The notes under the pieces were generated by a model, which was not told the origin of the DNA, did not search any database, and worked only from the letters and a program-made list of their open reading frames with translations. The translations under genes were made by a program, and so were the position numbers. From Mayamaea pseudoterrestris (Eukaryota; Bacillariophyta; Bacillariophyceae; Sellaphorales; Sellaphoraceae): a DNA stretch of 64,000 bases. The stretch covers positions 434,001-498,000 of the forward strand of contig BROI01000022.1 of assembly GCA_027923505.1 (NCBI GenBank). The letters run 5' to 3'. Below are positions 20,309 to 30,858 of this stretch, piece after piece; position 1 is the first letter of the stretch; each line of letters starts with the position of its first letter.

Positions 20309-22500
20309 ATGCTCCGCTTGTCCATCGTACAATTGACAAGCTTGTGCTCTTTGGTATCTGCATTTTCCGTCTCGACTCAATCGAGGCCACTTTATACCAT
20401 GACGCCTCCTCGACAGCAACAAGAGGACGTTTCGTTTTCTCACGTCCAGCTCTACGTGGACAAGCTGGAGGATTTACACGTTTACAAGCAACTAGAAGGT
20501 CAGCTAAACGACTTTTATTCCAAAAGCAAACCTAGTCTTTCGATACAAGAGAAACAAGCGCTTTGGACGACAATCTCGCACAACGTTCCAGTCGACGATG
20601 CACACTTTCCTTCGCACAGTCGCAGCGTCGTCAAGCAACTATTGGCTGGCTTGAACTTTCGCGTTACCGCTGCCAGGTATGCAAGCGACACTCGATCGGT
20701 GCTCGTGACGTCCAAGGATCCCCATGGTGTTCAAATCTTGGTCACGGCGGCGGCGGCGGAAGAGTCTAGTAGTGACGAGAAGAAACATGATTTCGACAAC
20801 GAGGAGAGTGGTGGAGGAATGTTTAATCGAGGTAAGGTCTGCAAGGAGTGTGTGTTTGTCAGCGTACAATATCGAAACATTTACCTTAAACCTTTCCCTT
20901 TTGCCTGTTAGCAAACGTGCATCGGTTCTTTGCAGCTCATGGCAATCGTCAAGGCATTGCCGTTTTAGGATTTACAGCCGACAATGTGGAACGAATTCGC
21001 GACAACTACATGGAGCTTCATCCGAACCTTATTGCCGATTATGACCAAAGCAACCAGATTCTAGAAGTCTTTGCGTATTATCAGGAGCATGGTTTGGACG
21101 AACCAGCTCTTGCCGATCCAGGAACGATTCTACGCTTTGTTCAAAAGTCGGACGACGGAAGTTCTCTCTTGACTGGTTTGCAGTCTGTATCTGCCACGTT
21201 TCCGGAAACGTCGCAGCCTGCCTACTGCGACCACTGGGTTTCCAATGTACATAGCCGCACCGAATTTATGCATACCTTGCACGATACGCTTGGTTTCACG
21301 CCAAAGGTTGACTTCAACGCTGGCGTGGTTGCCGCTGGCGAGGCGCAGATTGAAAGTACCGTCATTGGGAATGACTCCACCATGCAAACGGCGGAAAAGA
21401 TGATTGCACTCAAGGATCAAAGCCAAGTGTACTTGCCAATCAACAATGCACTGAGTACAGTCGGACATGTGTACGGTTTCTTGCAGGAGATTGGACAAGG
21501 CATTCAGCACTTGGCGTCGCGCGTCGATGACTTGGTTGGTTTTGTGCAGACGGCGAATGAAAATCGCATGGTTTTTGGAGAGGGCTTTACCTTTTTAAAC
21601 ATTCCAAGAAGCTACTATGGTATTTTGACATTGACCATGCTGACGGAAGGGATTCGAGGCGATAACAGTGACTCGGTGACTGGTGATTGCGCTCTCGCAA
21701 TCTTTGAGGCGCTTTTGTTGGGCTCTGCCATGGAAGCGGATGGAGCTGTCAGTCTGGAAGCGTCACGGGATGACCTTTATACCCTGCTACGGCAGTCACT
21801 TGTTGGCGAGTCGCTGGAAGAATTTCGGCGGAAATCAGACTTTGTTCTCGACATTATCCTTCGCGCTCGTTACAGCAACTTGTACAGCTTGCTGCGTGAT
21901 CATATCTGTGATGAAACGTACATTCGAATCGTCCGAAATAAAATTCTTGTCGACGTTCAGGGCGAGGACTTGCTGTATCAGATTTTTACATGCAATATTT
22001 TGCAGCGAAACGCTGGCGATGAGGCTCCTTTCTTTGAATTCATTCAGCGCGTTTGCTCGGAGTGTCTGGACGAGAGCGGATGCCCACGGACACTTCGACC
22101 TGGTTGCGGAGGTTTTGGTATCCGAAACTTTTTGACCCTGTTTCTGTCAATTGAAGTCAGCAAGGCCATGCGCGGAGTGGCTGAAGCCAAGAAGGCGGGC
22201 GATTCGCAAGGATTGGTGTATTCACAAACGATGGTAGACTACTTTACGGCTCAAATGAATGAGGCAAATCCAATTTTGACTCGAATTTCTGATGCCATGA
22301 CGGAGGAAGGGCATTGCCGCGACAATATGATGGAAGCACTTGCTGCGAATAAATTGGAAGAGGTGGAAATGTGGACGCTTAGAATGGATGCCGCGGCAAA
22401 AGAAAAGGAAGCGGGCAACCAAGATTTGATGGAGTGCAGTGCGCGATACAATGCACTTATGAAGGAGCTACGTATGGAATCTGAGAAACAAATAGAATGA
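20309..22500 (+). CDS. HPD: 4-hydroxyphenylpyruvate dioxygenase-like protein, enlarged, plastid leader
   Basis: Exons 20309-20831 and 20912-22500 (intron 80 bp) encode 703 aa, against roughly 380-440 for ordinary HPPD. The leader MLRLSIVQLTSLCSLVSAF has an ASAFAP-type end, so plastid import is likely. The HPPD metal triad is visible: His in YCDHWVSNV (near residue 281), His in GIQHLASRVDDL (near 371) and Glu in FFEFIQR (near 549), plus ILVDVQGEDLLYQIFT and GCGGFGIRNF as in HPPD. About 95 extra residues lie between the second His and the Glu, a first-half domain is long and divergent, and about 130 helical residues follow the core. If active it would make homogentisate for plastoquinone and tocopherol. 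Confidence 0.8.
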
Positions 22501-22564
22501 TGGATGAAGCAATTAAGCGGTCACTACTCATGTTGATTAAACTAGATTTATAGATATTTTAGCC

Positions 22565-24421
22565 TTATTCCTCGTCTTCGTAATCTTCGTCGTCTTCGTC
22601 ATCATCCTCGTCAAGCCAGGTAAACCAGTCCGTCGTCTGAATAATGGCAGACGTCTTGCCTGCCATGTGTTCCTTCGACTCGTCCTCCTTCCATTGGGCA
22701 AACGCTTCGCCCGACGCAAGATCAAACTTGTACATGCAACGGAACATGGCCTGGCATATTGACTCGCCATCAAGCTTTGGGAATCCAATCTTGTCGCAAT
22801 ATAACTGAATACCCCACAATACCTGCATTTGACCAAGAATGTCATCTTCCACCAACGACAGCAAGGCAGCTCCAAACTTTGCCGGCTCGGCCCAAACACA
22901 CTCGGGATTAGGATTTAGCTTTTCGTTCTCCATTAGCAGTTCAAAGACGAGCTTGTCAACGGCTGGAAGGCCAACCTTGTTCTCTTGCACCCACTGTGCA
23001 AGCTCATCTCCTTGCTTTCCGCCAGTTGCAAACTCTTTGAGTAATTCTGCAGATTTGGCCATTAATTCCTCAACATTTGCCGTCGGTCCAACTTGCGTTG
23101 GTGCAACAGCTTCCGTCTTGGCAGGAACAGCGTCAGCTTCCTTCTTCTTGGTCGGAAACAATGTATCCTCCTCCTTGGTCAATGCCTTGGCCGGGAACTT
23201 GAGCATGTTCTCCTCGTGCATTTTGGTCGGTGGTTTCAAAACAACTTCATCTTCCTTTTTGAGCTTTGGCTTTAGCAGTTCATCGACGCGATCATTCACA
23301 TTGTATGCCTCCGATTCACTTCCGCGCGGACCCGTTGGTAGCGGCATTTCCATGCCTCCCCGTCCACCGCCACCACTGCTTCCGTAGCGGTCGTTGCGAA
23401 AGCCGCCACGTCCACCGCGTGGATCATCCTGCATGCGGCGCTCGCGCTCGCCACGCTCCACATAGTCTGGATCGTCGGCCGCCGCATTGGCGAAGCGCGA
23501 GTTTTGCGCCAAGGGGGCGTCGTAATTGCGGGACCCGCCGCCGCCACCAAAACCGCCGCGATCACCTCCACCAAAACCGCCGCGATCACCACTGCGATGA
23601 TCCTCGCGTCCCGCCATTTCGGCCGCCTTGGCGAACCGCGAGTTCGTCGTGGGAGGAGGACCCAAGTCGCGTCCACTTCCCAAGCGATGACTCGACCAGC
23701 TGCCGGCGGCACCGCCGCTACTCGTCGGAGGCGTGCGATCGGATGATCCGAATCGACTGCTAATGCTGCTGCCACTGCCTCCACGATCATTGCCACTGCC
23801 TCCGCGATTATCACTGCCACTTTCCGCCACGGACGCAAACCGCGCGTTGGTCACCAGCGGAGCAGCCGGTGTGCGCTGCGGCGTCATGCGCGAGTCGTCG
23901 CTTGTACTCAGACCGGCGAACCGCTGGTTGAGCACTGGTGGCGTCCGGTCGCTCTCGCGCGTAGCATCGCGACGTGGGCGCTGTGAGAAAAAGAAAAAGA
24001 GAGAGGGGAAGCAATCAAATGTGAGTAAAATGATGAGCATGCCTTATTGACATGGTACTAGCAGCTCAACAGTCTGCATCTCCTTTTGCTTCTTCCATCT
24101 TCTCTTCAAATATAGACTGAACATTAAACTTACATCTCCTCCCATTTCCAGACCCGCCGCCCTCGAGTTAACCTTCTCCGGTTCACGCCGCGATCGCGAC
24201 AATGATCCTTCCGTCGACGGCGTCGCCATAATACTGCTGCCACGCATCGACGGCGTTCCTTCCTGCTCGCGACTGCTCGTCCACCGGGGGCGGTCGGTAG
24301 TACTATTTGCAGCAGAAGCGGCATTGCCTCCGCGCCAGGAGCTGCCGCTGCCGGGTGGTGTCCGATCCGAGTTGCCGCTGCTGCCGCGCCAACTCGGTGC
24401 TGCCGATGATGGTTGTGACAT
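22565..24421 (-). CDS. RGG-rich protein with C-terminal W2 (eIF5C-type) domain
   Basis: Exons 24421-24134 and 23980-22565 (intron 153 bp) give 567 aa. The first half is disordered: Gly/Arg/Asp repeats (GDRGGFGGGDRGGFGGGGG), repeated SDRTPP motifs and repeated NxRFA motifs (NQRFAGLS, NARFASVA, NSRFAKAA, NSRFANAA). A Lys/Glu linker follows. The last 170 residues form a helical W2 domain (LVFELLMENEKLNP, ALLSLVEDDILGQMQVLWGIQLYCDKIG) that ends in the aromatic-acidic tail TDWFTWLDEDDDEDDED seen in eIF5, eIF2B-epsilon and eIF4G relatives. No MIF4G domain is visible. A role in translation initiation, with RNA bound by the RGG part, is inferred. Confidence 0.8.
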
Positions 24422-24810
24422 GGTTTCTATTTGTTTATTGCTATAGGTGATTTGTTTCGTCCTTGCTAGTACTGTATCTGCGGTCTCTCTTGCAAGTCTT
24501 GTATGAATGCTCAAGGCAATGCTATGATACTGCCTGTCGAAACTGGCAAGCCGAAACGTCCACGCACTTGCGCGCCATGAGGAAGAACGCCGAAACCCGC
24601 GCCGCCAAGAACGAATGGCCTTGCGTGAGAACCGCTATGACCCTTTGATCAGTGCAGCCGCCGATTCACGTCACCATTGCGACACGACGTGCGAGCCTCA
24701 CCATGAGGATTGCAAGGGTTTCCCGACGACGCAAGTCACCATCACCGGGCCTGGCACTCCAGTAATTCTTTTTGCGTAGAATTATTTTCCAGTCATTTGA
24801 CAGCAGAGTC
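24422..24810. other. Divergent promoter region between W2-domain gene and ClpP
   Basis: 389 bp between the two start codons. No supported gene; frames on both strands here are shadows. Confidence 0.5.
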
Positions 24811-25922
24811 ATGCAACTTGTACGATCCGTTTCAATGCTCCTGAGTGGACTGGCAGCGGCTGGTGAGTGATGCTTGTTGTCTGACGCAGAACGTTTGATG
24901 ATTTCTTCTGTCGAATCATCGGCGGCTTGCAATTGAGATTTATGGAGTTCTAATTAAGGTCTATGGTTTATTCAGTTGTTAACATCATGTCATGTCTCAC
25001 GTACTACTTAATGTGTTTTACAGATGCCTTCTCCATCCATCAGTCGATGCGACAGCAACCTCGCATGACGACTGTCTCCACCACGAAACGCTCCATGATG
25101 TACTCGACAATCTACATGCCGGAGGAACCACCAAACAAGCCTCCCCCGAAAAAGACGCCAAACCGCGCTCCGCCTCTTCCCACCGTTGACGGCAAATCTG
25201 GACAACTCGATGTTGTCAGTCGCTTGCTCAAGGATCGCATCTTGGTGCTAGGAACTGACGTGAACGACGAAGTGGCCAATCTACTAGTCGCCCAGCTACT
25301 ATATTTGGCCAACGACGATCCGGATCGCGACATTACCTTGTACATTAACTCGCCGGGCGGCAGCGTGAGCGCCGGACTGGCCATTTTCGATACCATGCAG
25401 TTCATTCCCTGCGACATTCAAACGGTGTGCTTTGGCATGGCGGCCAGCATGGGGGCCTTTCTGCTGGGAGCCGGCACCAAGGGCAAGCGCAAGAGTTTGC
25501 CGAATTCGAGAATCATGATTCATCAGCCGTTGGTGAGTTTAATTTGTTGGTTGCTGCCTTTTTGTCGTTGCTTGATGTGGTTGTGTAACTTACATTCAAA
25601 TCTATTGTGATGGTGCATGATTTTTAAATTGCAATGATGCCCCTTTCACATTGCTTTCCTTTTTTTGCTGTCACAGGGAGGAGCTCAGGGACAGGCGCAA
25701 GACATTGAGATTCAAGCCAAGGAAATCTTGTTCACCAAGGCGCTACTCAACAAGTACATGGCCGACTACACGGACCAGCCGATTGACAAGATTGCTGCCG
25801 ACACGGATCGGGATTTCTTCATGACTCCACAGGAAGCAAAGGATTATGGAATCATTGATGAAGTCATTCAGACCAAAACGTCGCACATTCCGCTTCCTGC
25901 CATGCCTAGTTTGAGGGGCTAA
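24811..25922 (+). CDS. clpP: Plastid ClpP protease subunit, nucleus-encoded, three exons
   Basis: Exons 24811-24862, 25024-25532 and 25677-25922 (introns 161 and 144 bp) join to 268 aa. The first exon encodes a signal peptide and the splice completes the leader [16 protein letters not shown] with an ASAFAP-type Phe, so the protein is sent to the plastid. The serine-protease core is complete: [20 protein letters not shown], catalytic Ser in [13 protein letters not shown] (near residue 159), catalytic His in [14 protein letters not shown] (near 183, split by intron 2) and Asp in the [12 protein letters not shown] helix start. Fourteen such subunits form the chamber that degrades stromal proteins with Clp/Hsp100 ATPases. 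Confidence 0.93.
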
Positions 25923-25957
25923 GCATAGTAACTGACAGTCGTAGTAGTTAAGTTTTA

Positions 25958-27469
25958 TTACAAGTGTCTGTTGCCCGTATGTTTCTCGTGCAAGTAGTCT
26001 TCCTCGCCAGTGCGCGCAAAGTCCTGGTCGAGCAGATTTGCATCCATGCAATTCATGGCAATTCTCAGCACGGCGCCTGGACCACAGTTTCGAATCCACG
26101 GATCCTTGGACAAGTCTTCCAGCTGGCGACGAAACTGACTGCAGCCCCGTTTGCCAAAGAAAATGCCCAAGACGGGTTTGAACGATCGATCCATAATGTG
26201 ACCAGCAATCTTCATCTTTGGTGGTTTAACGGTGTCAAAAACAATCAGTTCGCAAGCAGGATCATCGGCAGAAGCGTCAACATGTAATTTGCCAGTCTCG
26301 CCCTTCCAGTAAGCTGGGCCCTTGTACGAACCGTCACTTTGATAGACTCGCCGGCAAATGCGGCAGTACTCCTGCTGCTGCAATAGTCGACAGTTGCCTT
26401 CTACATTTTCTTGCGTCTGCGCCATGCGCATGGTAACCTTGGCATCATCATCGCAACATCGCCGTGGATGTACCTTCTCCAAATACTCGCAGTACTGCGT
26501 CAACGCCTGCCGCCGGTTCAAGCACGGATTGTCGTGGCAGCCGAAGTAGAATCGGTCCGCGTCCGCCATGATGGCCGGATTGTCGCGGGCGGCCCGACCA
26601 ATCATGGCGCCGCGTAGATTGTGCGGCACACGGTCGGTGGATAATGGAGCAACGCAGGAGCCGTTGGAGTGGTTGCAAATGAGACAAGGTAACTGGTCGT
26701 CGTGTTCCAACGCATCGATGGCGCCATAGCACAAGTCGTGTGCTTCCTGCAGCGACTGAATGCCACCGTTAATGTAAAAATCGCAATCAGAAAAGTGTCG
26801 ACAAATGGCGTAGACGCGAGGATAGTTGAGTGGAGGAACGTTGCGATTCTGCGCCGGACTGAGTCCCTTGGTGTGAACCTTGCGCGCGTGAATGAAGAAG
26901 CGGCGACAGTGCGGTCGCAAGCGCTCTATGTAGTCGACGAGAAACTGCAAATCCTCCTGACAGTCGACTCCTATTCTCGTCTTGATGGATACAGGCATGG
27001 GCATTGAGTCATCGTCGCAGCAATCATTGGCTGCTTGCTGCATGCTTTGAATCATGTCAACGGCCAAATCTTGTCGTAACATCAACGCCGCCCCAAAGGC
27101 TTGCTTGGCACACACCTTGCGACTCGGACAGGCACAGTTCAAGTCAATGGCGTCATATTTGTATTCACTCAACACAATCTTGGTCGCCTCATACGCAATC
27201 TCTGGATTGTTTCCGCCAATTTGACAAACAATGGGACGTTCCGCTTCGTCAAAGCCCAAGTGGTGGTGCCGGTCACTGGAATGCGCAATGGTTTCGTCCA
27301 CCACCATTTCCGACCACAATACAGTGTGTTTCGTCAGCAGTCGCATGAAGTATCGAAACTCTCGCGTGGTGACATCCATCATGGGAGCAATGTGGAGTGA
27401 TTTCTGCGCGTTGATCATGCTGCTCGTTGCGTCGGCATTGGAACGAACGTCGTTGAAGGGACTCATCAT
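25958..27469 (-). CDS. dusA: tRNA-dihydrouridine synthase, DusA-like
   Basis: ATG 27469 gives 503 aa; the frame opens earlier only with TTG. This FMN enzyme reduces uridines in the tRNA D-loop. Motifs are SLHIAPMMDVTTREFRYFMR (flavin-barrel start), MVVDETIAH, CQIGGNNPEIAYEA, AIDLNCACPSRKVCAKQAFGAALM (catalytic Cys of CPS), VSIKTRIGVD, FFIHARKV and YINGGIQSL, the DusA order. The protein is about 170 residues longer than bacterial DusA. The extra C-terminal part contains CRICRRVYQSDGSYKGPAYW and other Cys that might bind zinc. It ends 36 bp from the convergent ClpP gene. Confidence 0.9.
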   Translation of the reverse strand: MMSPFNDVRSNADATSSMINAQKSLHIAPMMDVTTREFRYFMRLLTKHTVLWSEMVVDETIAHSSDRHHHLGFDEAERPIVCQIGGNNPEIAYEATKIVLSEYKYDAIDLNCACPSRKVCAKQAFGAALMLRQDLAVDMIQSMQQAANDCCDDDSMPMPVSIKTRIGVDCQEDLQFLVDYIERLRPHCRRFFIHARKVHTKGLSPAQNRNVPPLNYPRVYAICRHFSDCDFYINGGIQSLQEAHDLCYGAIDALEHDDQLPCLICNHSNGSCVAPLSTDRVPHNLRGAMIGRAARDNPAIMADADRFYFGCHDNPCLNRRQALTQYCEYLEKVHPRRCCDDDAKVTMRMAQTQENVEGNCRLLQQQEYCRICRRVYQSDGSYKGPAYWKGETGKLHVDASADDPACELIVFDTVKPPKMKIAGHIMDRSFKPVLGIFFGKRGCSQFRRQLEDLSKDPWIRNCGPGAVLRIAMNCMDANLLDQDFARTGEEDYLHEKHTGNRHL

Positions 27470-27886
27470 AATGCCAAGATTAGCACTCGACAATCAGATT
27501 TGATTGTTGGCGTTTGACATTAAAAAATGCAGAGAAAGGTACCAAATGATAGCCTTTCATGCTGCAAAAAATCAATGGTCTCGTCATGGTCGTTTCAAAG
27601 AAGAAACGGTAGGTACCGCAACGACAAGTTTTTGCGCCGCGCCGTGGCGCGCCCCGCCATGGACGATGAAAGGATGAAGTAGGGAAACTTCACAACGACA
27701 CATTTCCATACATACTACTTGTATGATACGACGTTCGTTGTTGCTAGTAGCTGCCATCAATATCCACGCTCTCAACTGCCGCAGAATGCACGTCCGTCTG
27801 ATGGTACCAATATCGAACGGCCGAATTAATCCTTCCATCAGATAGTATACGCATTCATCGACACAAGTATTTATTAAAATGAAAAA
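27470..27886. other. Intergenic region with promoter-motif variants
   Basis: 417 bp without a supported gene. GGTACCGC lies near 27612, and an 8-bp GGCGCGCC palindrome at 27646-27653, both upstream of the DusA-like start. A weak 84-codon minus frame is not convincing. Confidence 0.5.
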
Positions 27887-28420
27887 CTATTCTAAATCAT
27901 TAAATGTCAAGAGCTCGACACTTAGTTTCGTCGGTTGCTCTTTTGCTGCGCCAGCCTCGTCTCGACCAACGTCCCAAATGGAAGAGCGCTGGCGCCGTTT
28001 GCGATGTTGATGTAAATTTACGCGCCGTTGCAACTGTGCGTCTCGCAAAACCATGCGCCATTTGGTGTTGCGTCGATTGTAGTGGTCGACGCGACCCCGC
28101 ATTATCGCCGCAGGCGCATCTCGCGATGATTTAGTGTAGAATGATGCCATGGATTGGCCGAGCGCGTTAAGAATTCGTTGCGAAGCTTCGGGAGTGAACT
28201 GATGATGCGACGGAGCTGGTTCGTTTGTCATTTCCTTTCCGTCATTCATCGTTTCGGTTGTTGTTTCAGGTATATTGTTGGAAGAGGAATCAATGTCACG
28301 AAGCGCTTCGGCAAGCGTGAGGCCCAAGACGCCGTAACAAGACGGATCATTCGCAACTGTATCCACATCAGGCACGCTTGCCACCCACGCGTTATGATTG
28401 TTGTTCATGGTGTGATGCAT
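27887..28420 (-). CDS. Unrecognised conserved-looking protein
   Basis: From ATG 28420 the protein has 177 aa (MHHTMNNNHNAWVAS). The first half is acidic and polar. The second half has a compact basic module, AAIMRGRVDHYNRRNTKWRM followed by VLRDAQLQRRVNLHQHRKRRQRSSIWDVG, which looks like a conserved nucleic-acid or protein contact surface. I cannot assign a family. It diverges from HPRT with a GTACCGG-type element in the short shared promoter, which supports a real gene. Confidence 0.6.
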   Translation of the reverse strand: MHHTMNNNHNAWVASVPDVDTVANDPSCYGVLGLTLAEALRDIDSSSNNIPETTTETMNDGKEMTNEPAPSHHQFTPEASQRILNALGQSMASFYTKSSRDAPAAIMRGRVDHYNRRNTKWRMVLRDAQLQRRVNLHQHRKRRQRSSIWDVGRDEAGAAKEQPTKLSVELLTFNDLE

Positions 28421-28526
28421 CAATGACTCCAGTCTTTGTGGTTTTATTACGTATATATATTTCGATGAATACCGTAAGGTATATTATATTTGTCGCAGAC
28501 GTTTTGATGGCTGTGGCATATCAAAA

Positions 28527-28533
28527 CCGGTAC
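28527..28533. promoter_or_regulatory. CCGGTAC element in HPRT divergent promoter
   Basis: The motif lies 64 bp before the HPRT ATG and 107 bp from the minus-strand ATG at 28420. Part of the recurrent promoter motif set. Confidence 0.4.
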
Positions 28534-28596
28534 GACACTAAAGGTTAATTTCTGTGCAAGCATCACATCAAGCATCGTCTCGTCACAACATCGACC

Positions 28597-29413
28597 ATGA
28601 GTCTCATCAAGCCAATCGTCATTACAACAGTCAAAGCTGACTTTAATGCGGACAGTGTAAGATGTGAAAGGCGATGCTATATAACTTGCCGTTGGGATCG
28701 CTTTTTCCATCATTCATTCATTCATTCATTCATTTTCATTCATTCATTCATTCATCTCGCTCGTCTCACTTACACTCTCTATATTCCATCAGTTCTTGTA
28801 CCCTCCAGAATACGAGGGCCACTTTGACGGTCTCGTGTTGACGCACGCTCAAATTCGCAGTCGCGTCCGCCAGCTGGCGAAACTCATCAACGACAGGTAC
28901 ATTGGCCGACGCCCCGTGCTAGTGTGCACGCTCAAGGGCGCCTGCACATTCTTTACGCATCTCGCCGACGCACTGCAGGAGCTGCGGCAGGGGTACGACG
29001 TGGAGTTTGTGCGCGCAAAGTCGTACGAGGGAACGTGTTCAAGTGGAAACGTGCAGCTCATGATGGGTAGTAGTGATGCTACAGAAGAAGATACTGTCAT
29101 GATGCAACACTTAAAAGGCCGACACGTGTTGCTCGTCGAAGACATTTTGGATACGGGAGCAACCCTCGCCATGCTTGTTCCAGCCTTGCAAAGGCAGGCG
29201 CAGCCAGCCAGTTTGGAGGTAATCACCTTGCTCGACAAGCGACTCGATCATGTTGACAAAAAGTATACGGCCAAGTATATTGGCTTTTCTATTCCGGACG
29301 TCTTTATCATTGGATATGGATTGGATTACAATGAATTGTACAGGGACTTGCGTGACATTTATGTCATTTCCAAGGCGGGGATTGCCTTTGATGCCAAGCA
29401 TTTGCATGCGTAA
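28597..29413 (+). CDS. HPRT: Hypoxanthine phosphoribosyltransferase
   Basis: Exons 28597-28656 and 28793-29413 (intron 136 bp) give 226 aa, the usual length. The enzyme salvages hypoxanthine or guanine to IMP or GMP with PRPP. The splice joins NADS to FLYPPEYEGHFDGLVLTHAQI, with the HPRT-typical start. Later motifs are RRPVLVCTLKGACTFFTHL, the flexible-loop region VRAKSYEGT, the PRPP loop VLLVEDILDTGATLAML and DVFIIGYGLDYNELYRDL. A second donor one codon phase away would not keep the frame. No organelle leader is visible, so it is probably cytosolic. Confidence 0.93.
28709..28755. repeat. (CATT)n microsatellite in HPRT intron
   Basis: About eleven CATT units with one interruption (CATTTTCATT) lie inside the HPRT intron, ending about 37 bp before the acceptor. 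Probably neutral; could vary in length between strains. Confidence 0.9.
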
Positions 29414-29492
29414 TTGAGGATTGCGCGTAAGTGCCTAAACATACTATAAACTAGGCGGCTTTTATATATCATTCGGTAGCCATTACAATTAT

Positions 29493-30788
29493 TTACAAGA
29501 CACCAGTCATCCATGTACGCGCCAGTAGTAGCAGCAACCGAAGTCTCGTTGGATCGTGAACCACCTTGGCGTCAAAGAGACTGTAATTGGCCGCTTGCAG
29601 CCGCTCCAAGTATACTGTCGATGGCACTACGGGAAGCAAGCACATGCGCAGATTCTTTGGCAGGTTTCCTTGCAACGCTCTCGCTTGCTGAAAATTCAAT
29701 ATTGCTTCGTTTGCAATGAACCGGACAGCTTCGTTGACAATGGCGACGTTTGCTTCCGATAATATATCTTCATCATCAGAGTCATTATCATTTTCACTCG
29801 ACTCGCCGGAAGTACAGTTCCTCGCATGCTGAATCAAGTCATCATATGGAAACCCCAATGGAAGCAAGGCTCGTGGCAGTGGACATTCGCCATGCACGGC
29901 CAATCGAACCGGCGTCGCTCGCAGCATGGTTGCCAGTCCCACTCCAACGCCGGCGCACGTCAAGCAACGATCCACGGCATTTTCGTCAACAATACTGACA
30001 CTACCAGTACTATTTAAACTCTGCAGTATTTCCATGGTCAGAAACAAATTGCTCGTGAAAACATCATCCGCGTATTCCAAAGCTTCCTCCATGCTGACAA
30101 ACTGCATTCGATCCAAGTCGTGCTGGCGGGCATCCAGCAGTTTCTCCAGCCACCGGCGCGTCAGTTGGCACGTGTTGGCAGCTACATCGAGCTGTCTTAC
30201 CACTGGACTCTGCCAGCACGAAATGGATGATGATGAGAAAACTTCCTCCTGTTTAGTTTGATAATGATGCTTTCGTTGTAGTTGCTTGTCTACATCGTCA
30301 TTGGCATAGACGTTCGCCAAGGCATCCCTCCACCACTGCATTCGTATTTGCCAGGCCAGCGAGGTGGTAAACTCCATTGGCTGCTGCTGCTGCACGTTGC
30401 TGTTGCGTCCACCGCCACTCAACTCCTTGATGGATGCCAGCTCCGCGTTGAAAGCGCGCACCGAAAAGTAGGCCGGTTGCGCTTGCGACGGCAGCAGCAA
30501 GCCGCAGAGCCAGCCTTCGCGGTCGCGGTCATGGACGAGCTGCATGCAGTATTTGTGGTCGTCCTTGGTTTGTTGCAACGTACGGACTGGTCTGCCGTTG
30601 GTACTATAGGTTCTGCTTGACGACGCTGAGGAGAAAAGTGTTCGTCGAACATTGCAGCCACTCATTCTTGCCGTTGCCCCAGATACGCATGCTATTCGAC
30701 TGATATTGCTTTGCGAGAAGAGGATCACATGCGGCATTCCTGTTCCTGGCATCAGTAGCGACGATTTTATGCGAACATTCAGCCTCAT
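29493..30788 (-). CDS. NDUFAF6: NDUFAF6-like complex I assembly factor (phytoene-synthase fold)
   Basis: The 431-aa protein belongs to the squalene/phytoene synthase fold but follows NDUFAF6: DHKYCMQLVHDRDREGWLCG, YFSVRAFNAELASI, LAWQIRMQWWRDAL, EALEYADDVFTSNLFLTMEI, GVGVGLATMLRATP and LPVVPSTVYLERLQ. NDUFAF6 lacks the paired DxxxD motifs needed for prenyl synthesis, and they are also not evident here. The Ser/Arg-rich N-terminus (VRRTLFSSASSSRTYS) fits a mitochondrial presequence. Function in early complex I assembly is inferred from the family. An acidic insert (SSENDNDSDDED) interrupts the second half. Confidence 0.85.
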   Translation of the reverse strand: MRLNVRIKSSLLMPGTGMPHVILFSQSNISRIACVSGATARMSGCNVRRTLFSSASSSRTYSTNGRPVRTLQQTKDDHKYCMQLVHDRDREGWLCGLLLPSQAQPAYFSVRAFNAELASIKELSGGGRNSNVQQQQPMEFTTSLAWQIRMQWWRDALANVYANDDVDKQLQRKHHYQTKQEEVFSSSSISCWQSPVVRQLDVAANTCQLTRRWLEKLLDARQHDLDRMQFVSMEEALEYADDVFTSNLFLTMEILQSLNSTGSVSIVDENAVDRCLTCAGVGVGLATMLRATPVRLAVHGECPLPRALLPLGFPYDDLIQHARNCTSGESSENDNDSDDEDILSEANVAIVNEAVRFIANEAILNFQQARALQGNLPKNLRMCLLPVVPSTVYLERLQAANYSLFDAKVVHDPTRLRLLLLLARTWMTGVL

Positions 30789-30848
30789 TTTGTCTTGGTC
30801 CCATGGTTGGGACGAATGGAGCGAAGACGAGCGATCAAAATCTTTGCA

Positions 30849-30858
30849 GTACCGGTAC
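30849..30858. promoter_or_regulatory. Palindromic GTACCGGTAC element upstream of NDUFAF6
   Basis: This is the perfect 10-bp palindromic form of the recurrent motif, 61 bp before the minus-strand ATG at 30788. It suggests the motif is the site of a symmetric dimer, by inference. Confidence 0.45.

Noticed and set aside
22839-23838. Several long frames on both strands over the RGG region
   Set aside because: They are shadows of the GC-rich Gly/Arg/Asp repeats of the W2-domain gene; their His/Arg/Pro-rich products have no features.
28709-28755. CATT repeat as a functional splicing element
   Set aside because: Simple microsatellite in an intron with no evidence for a role.
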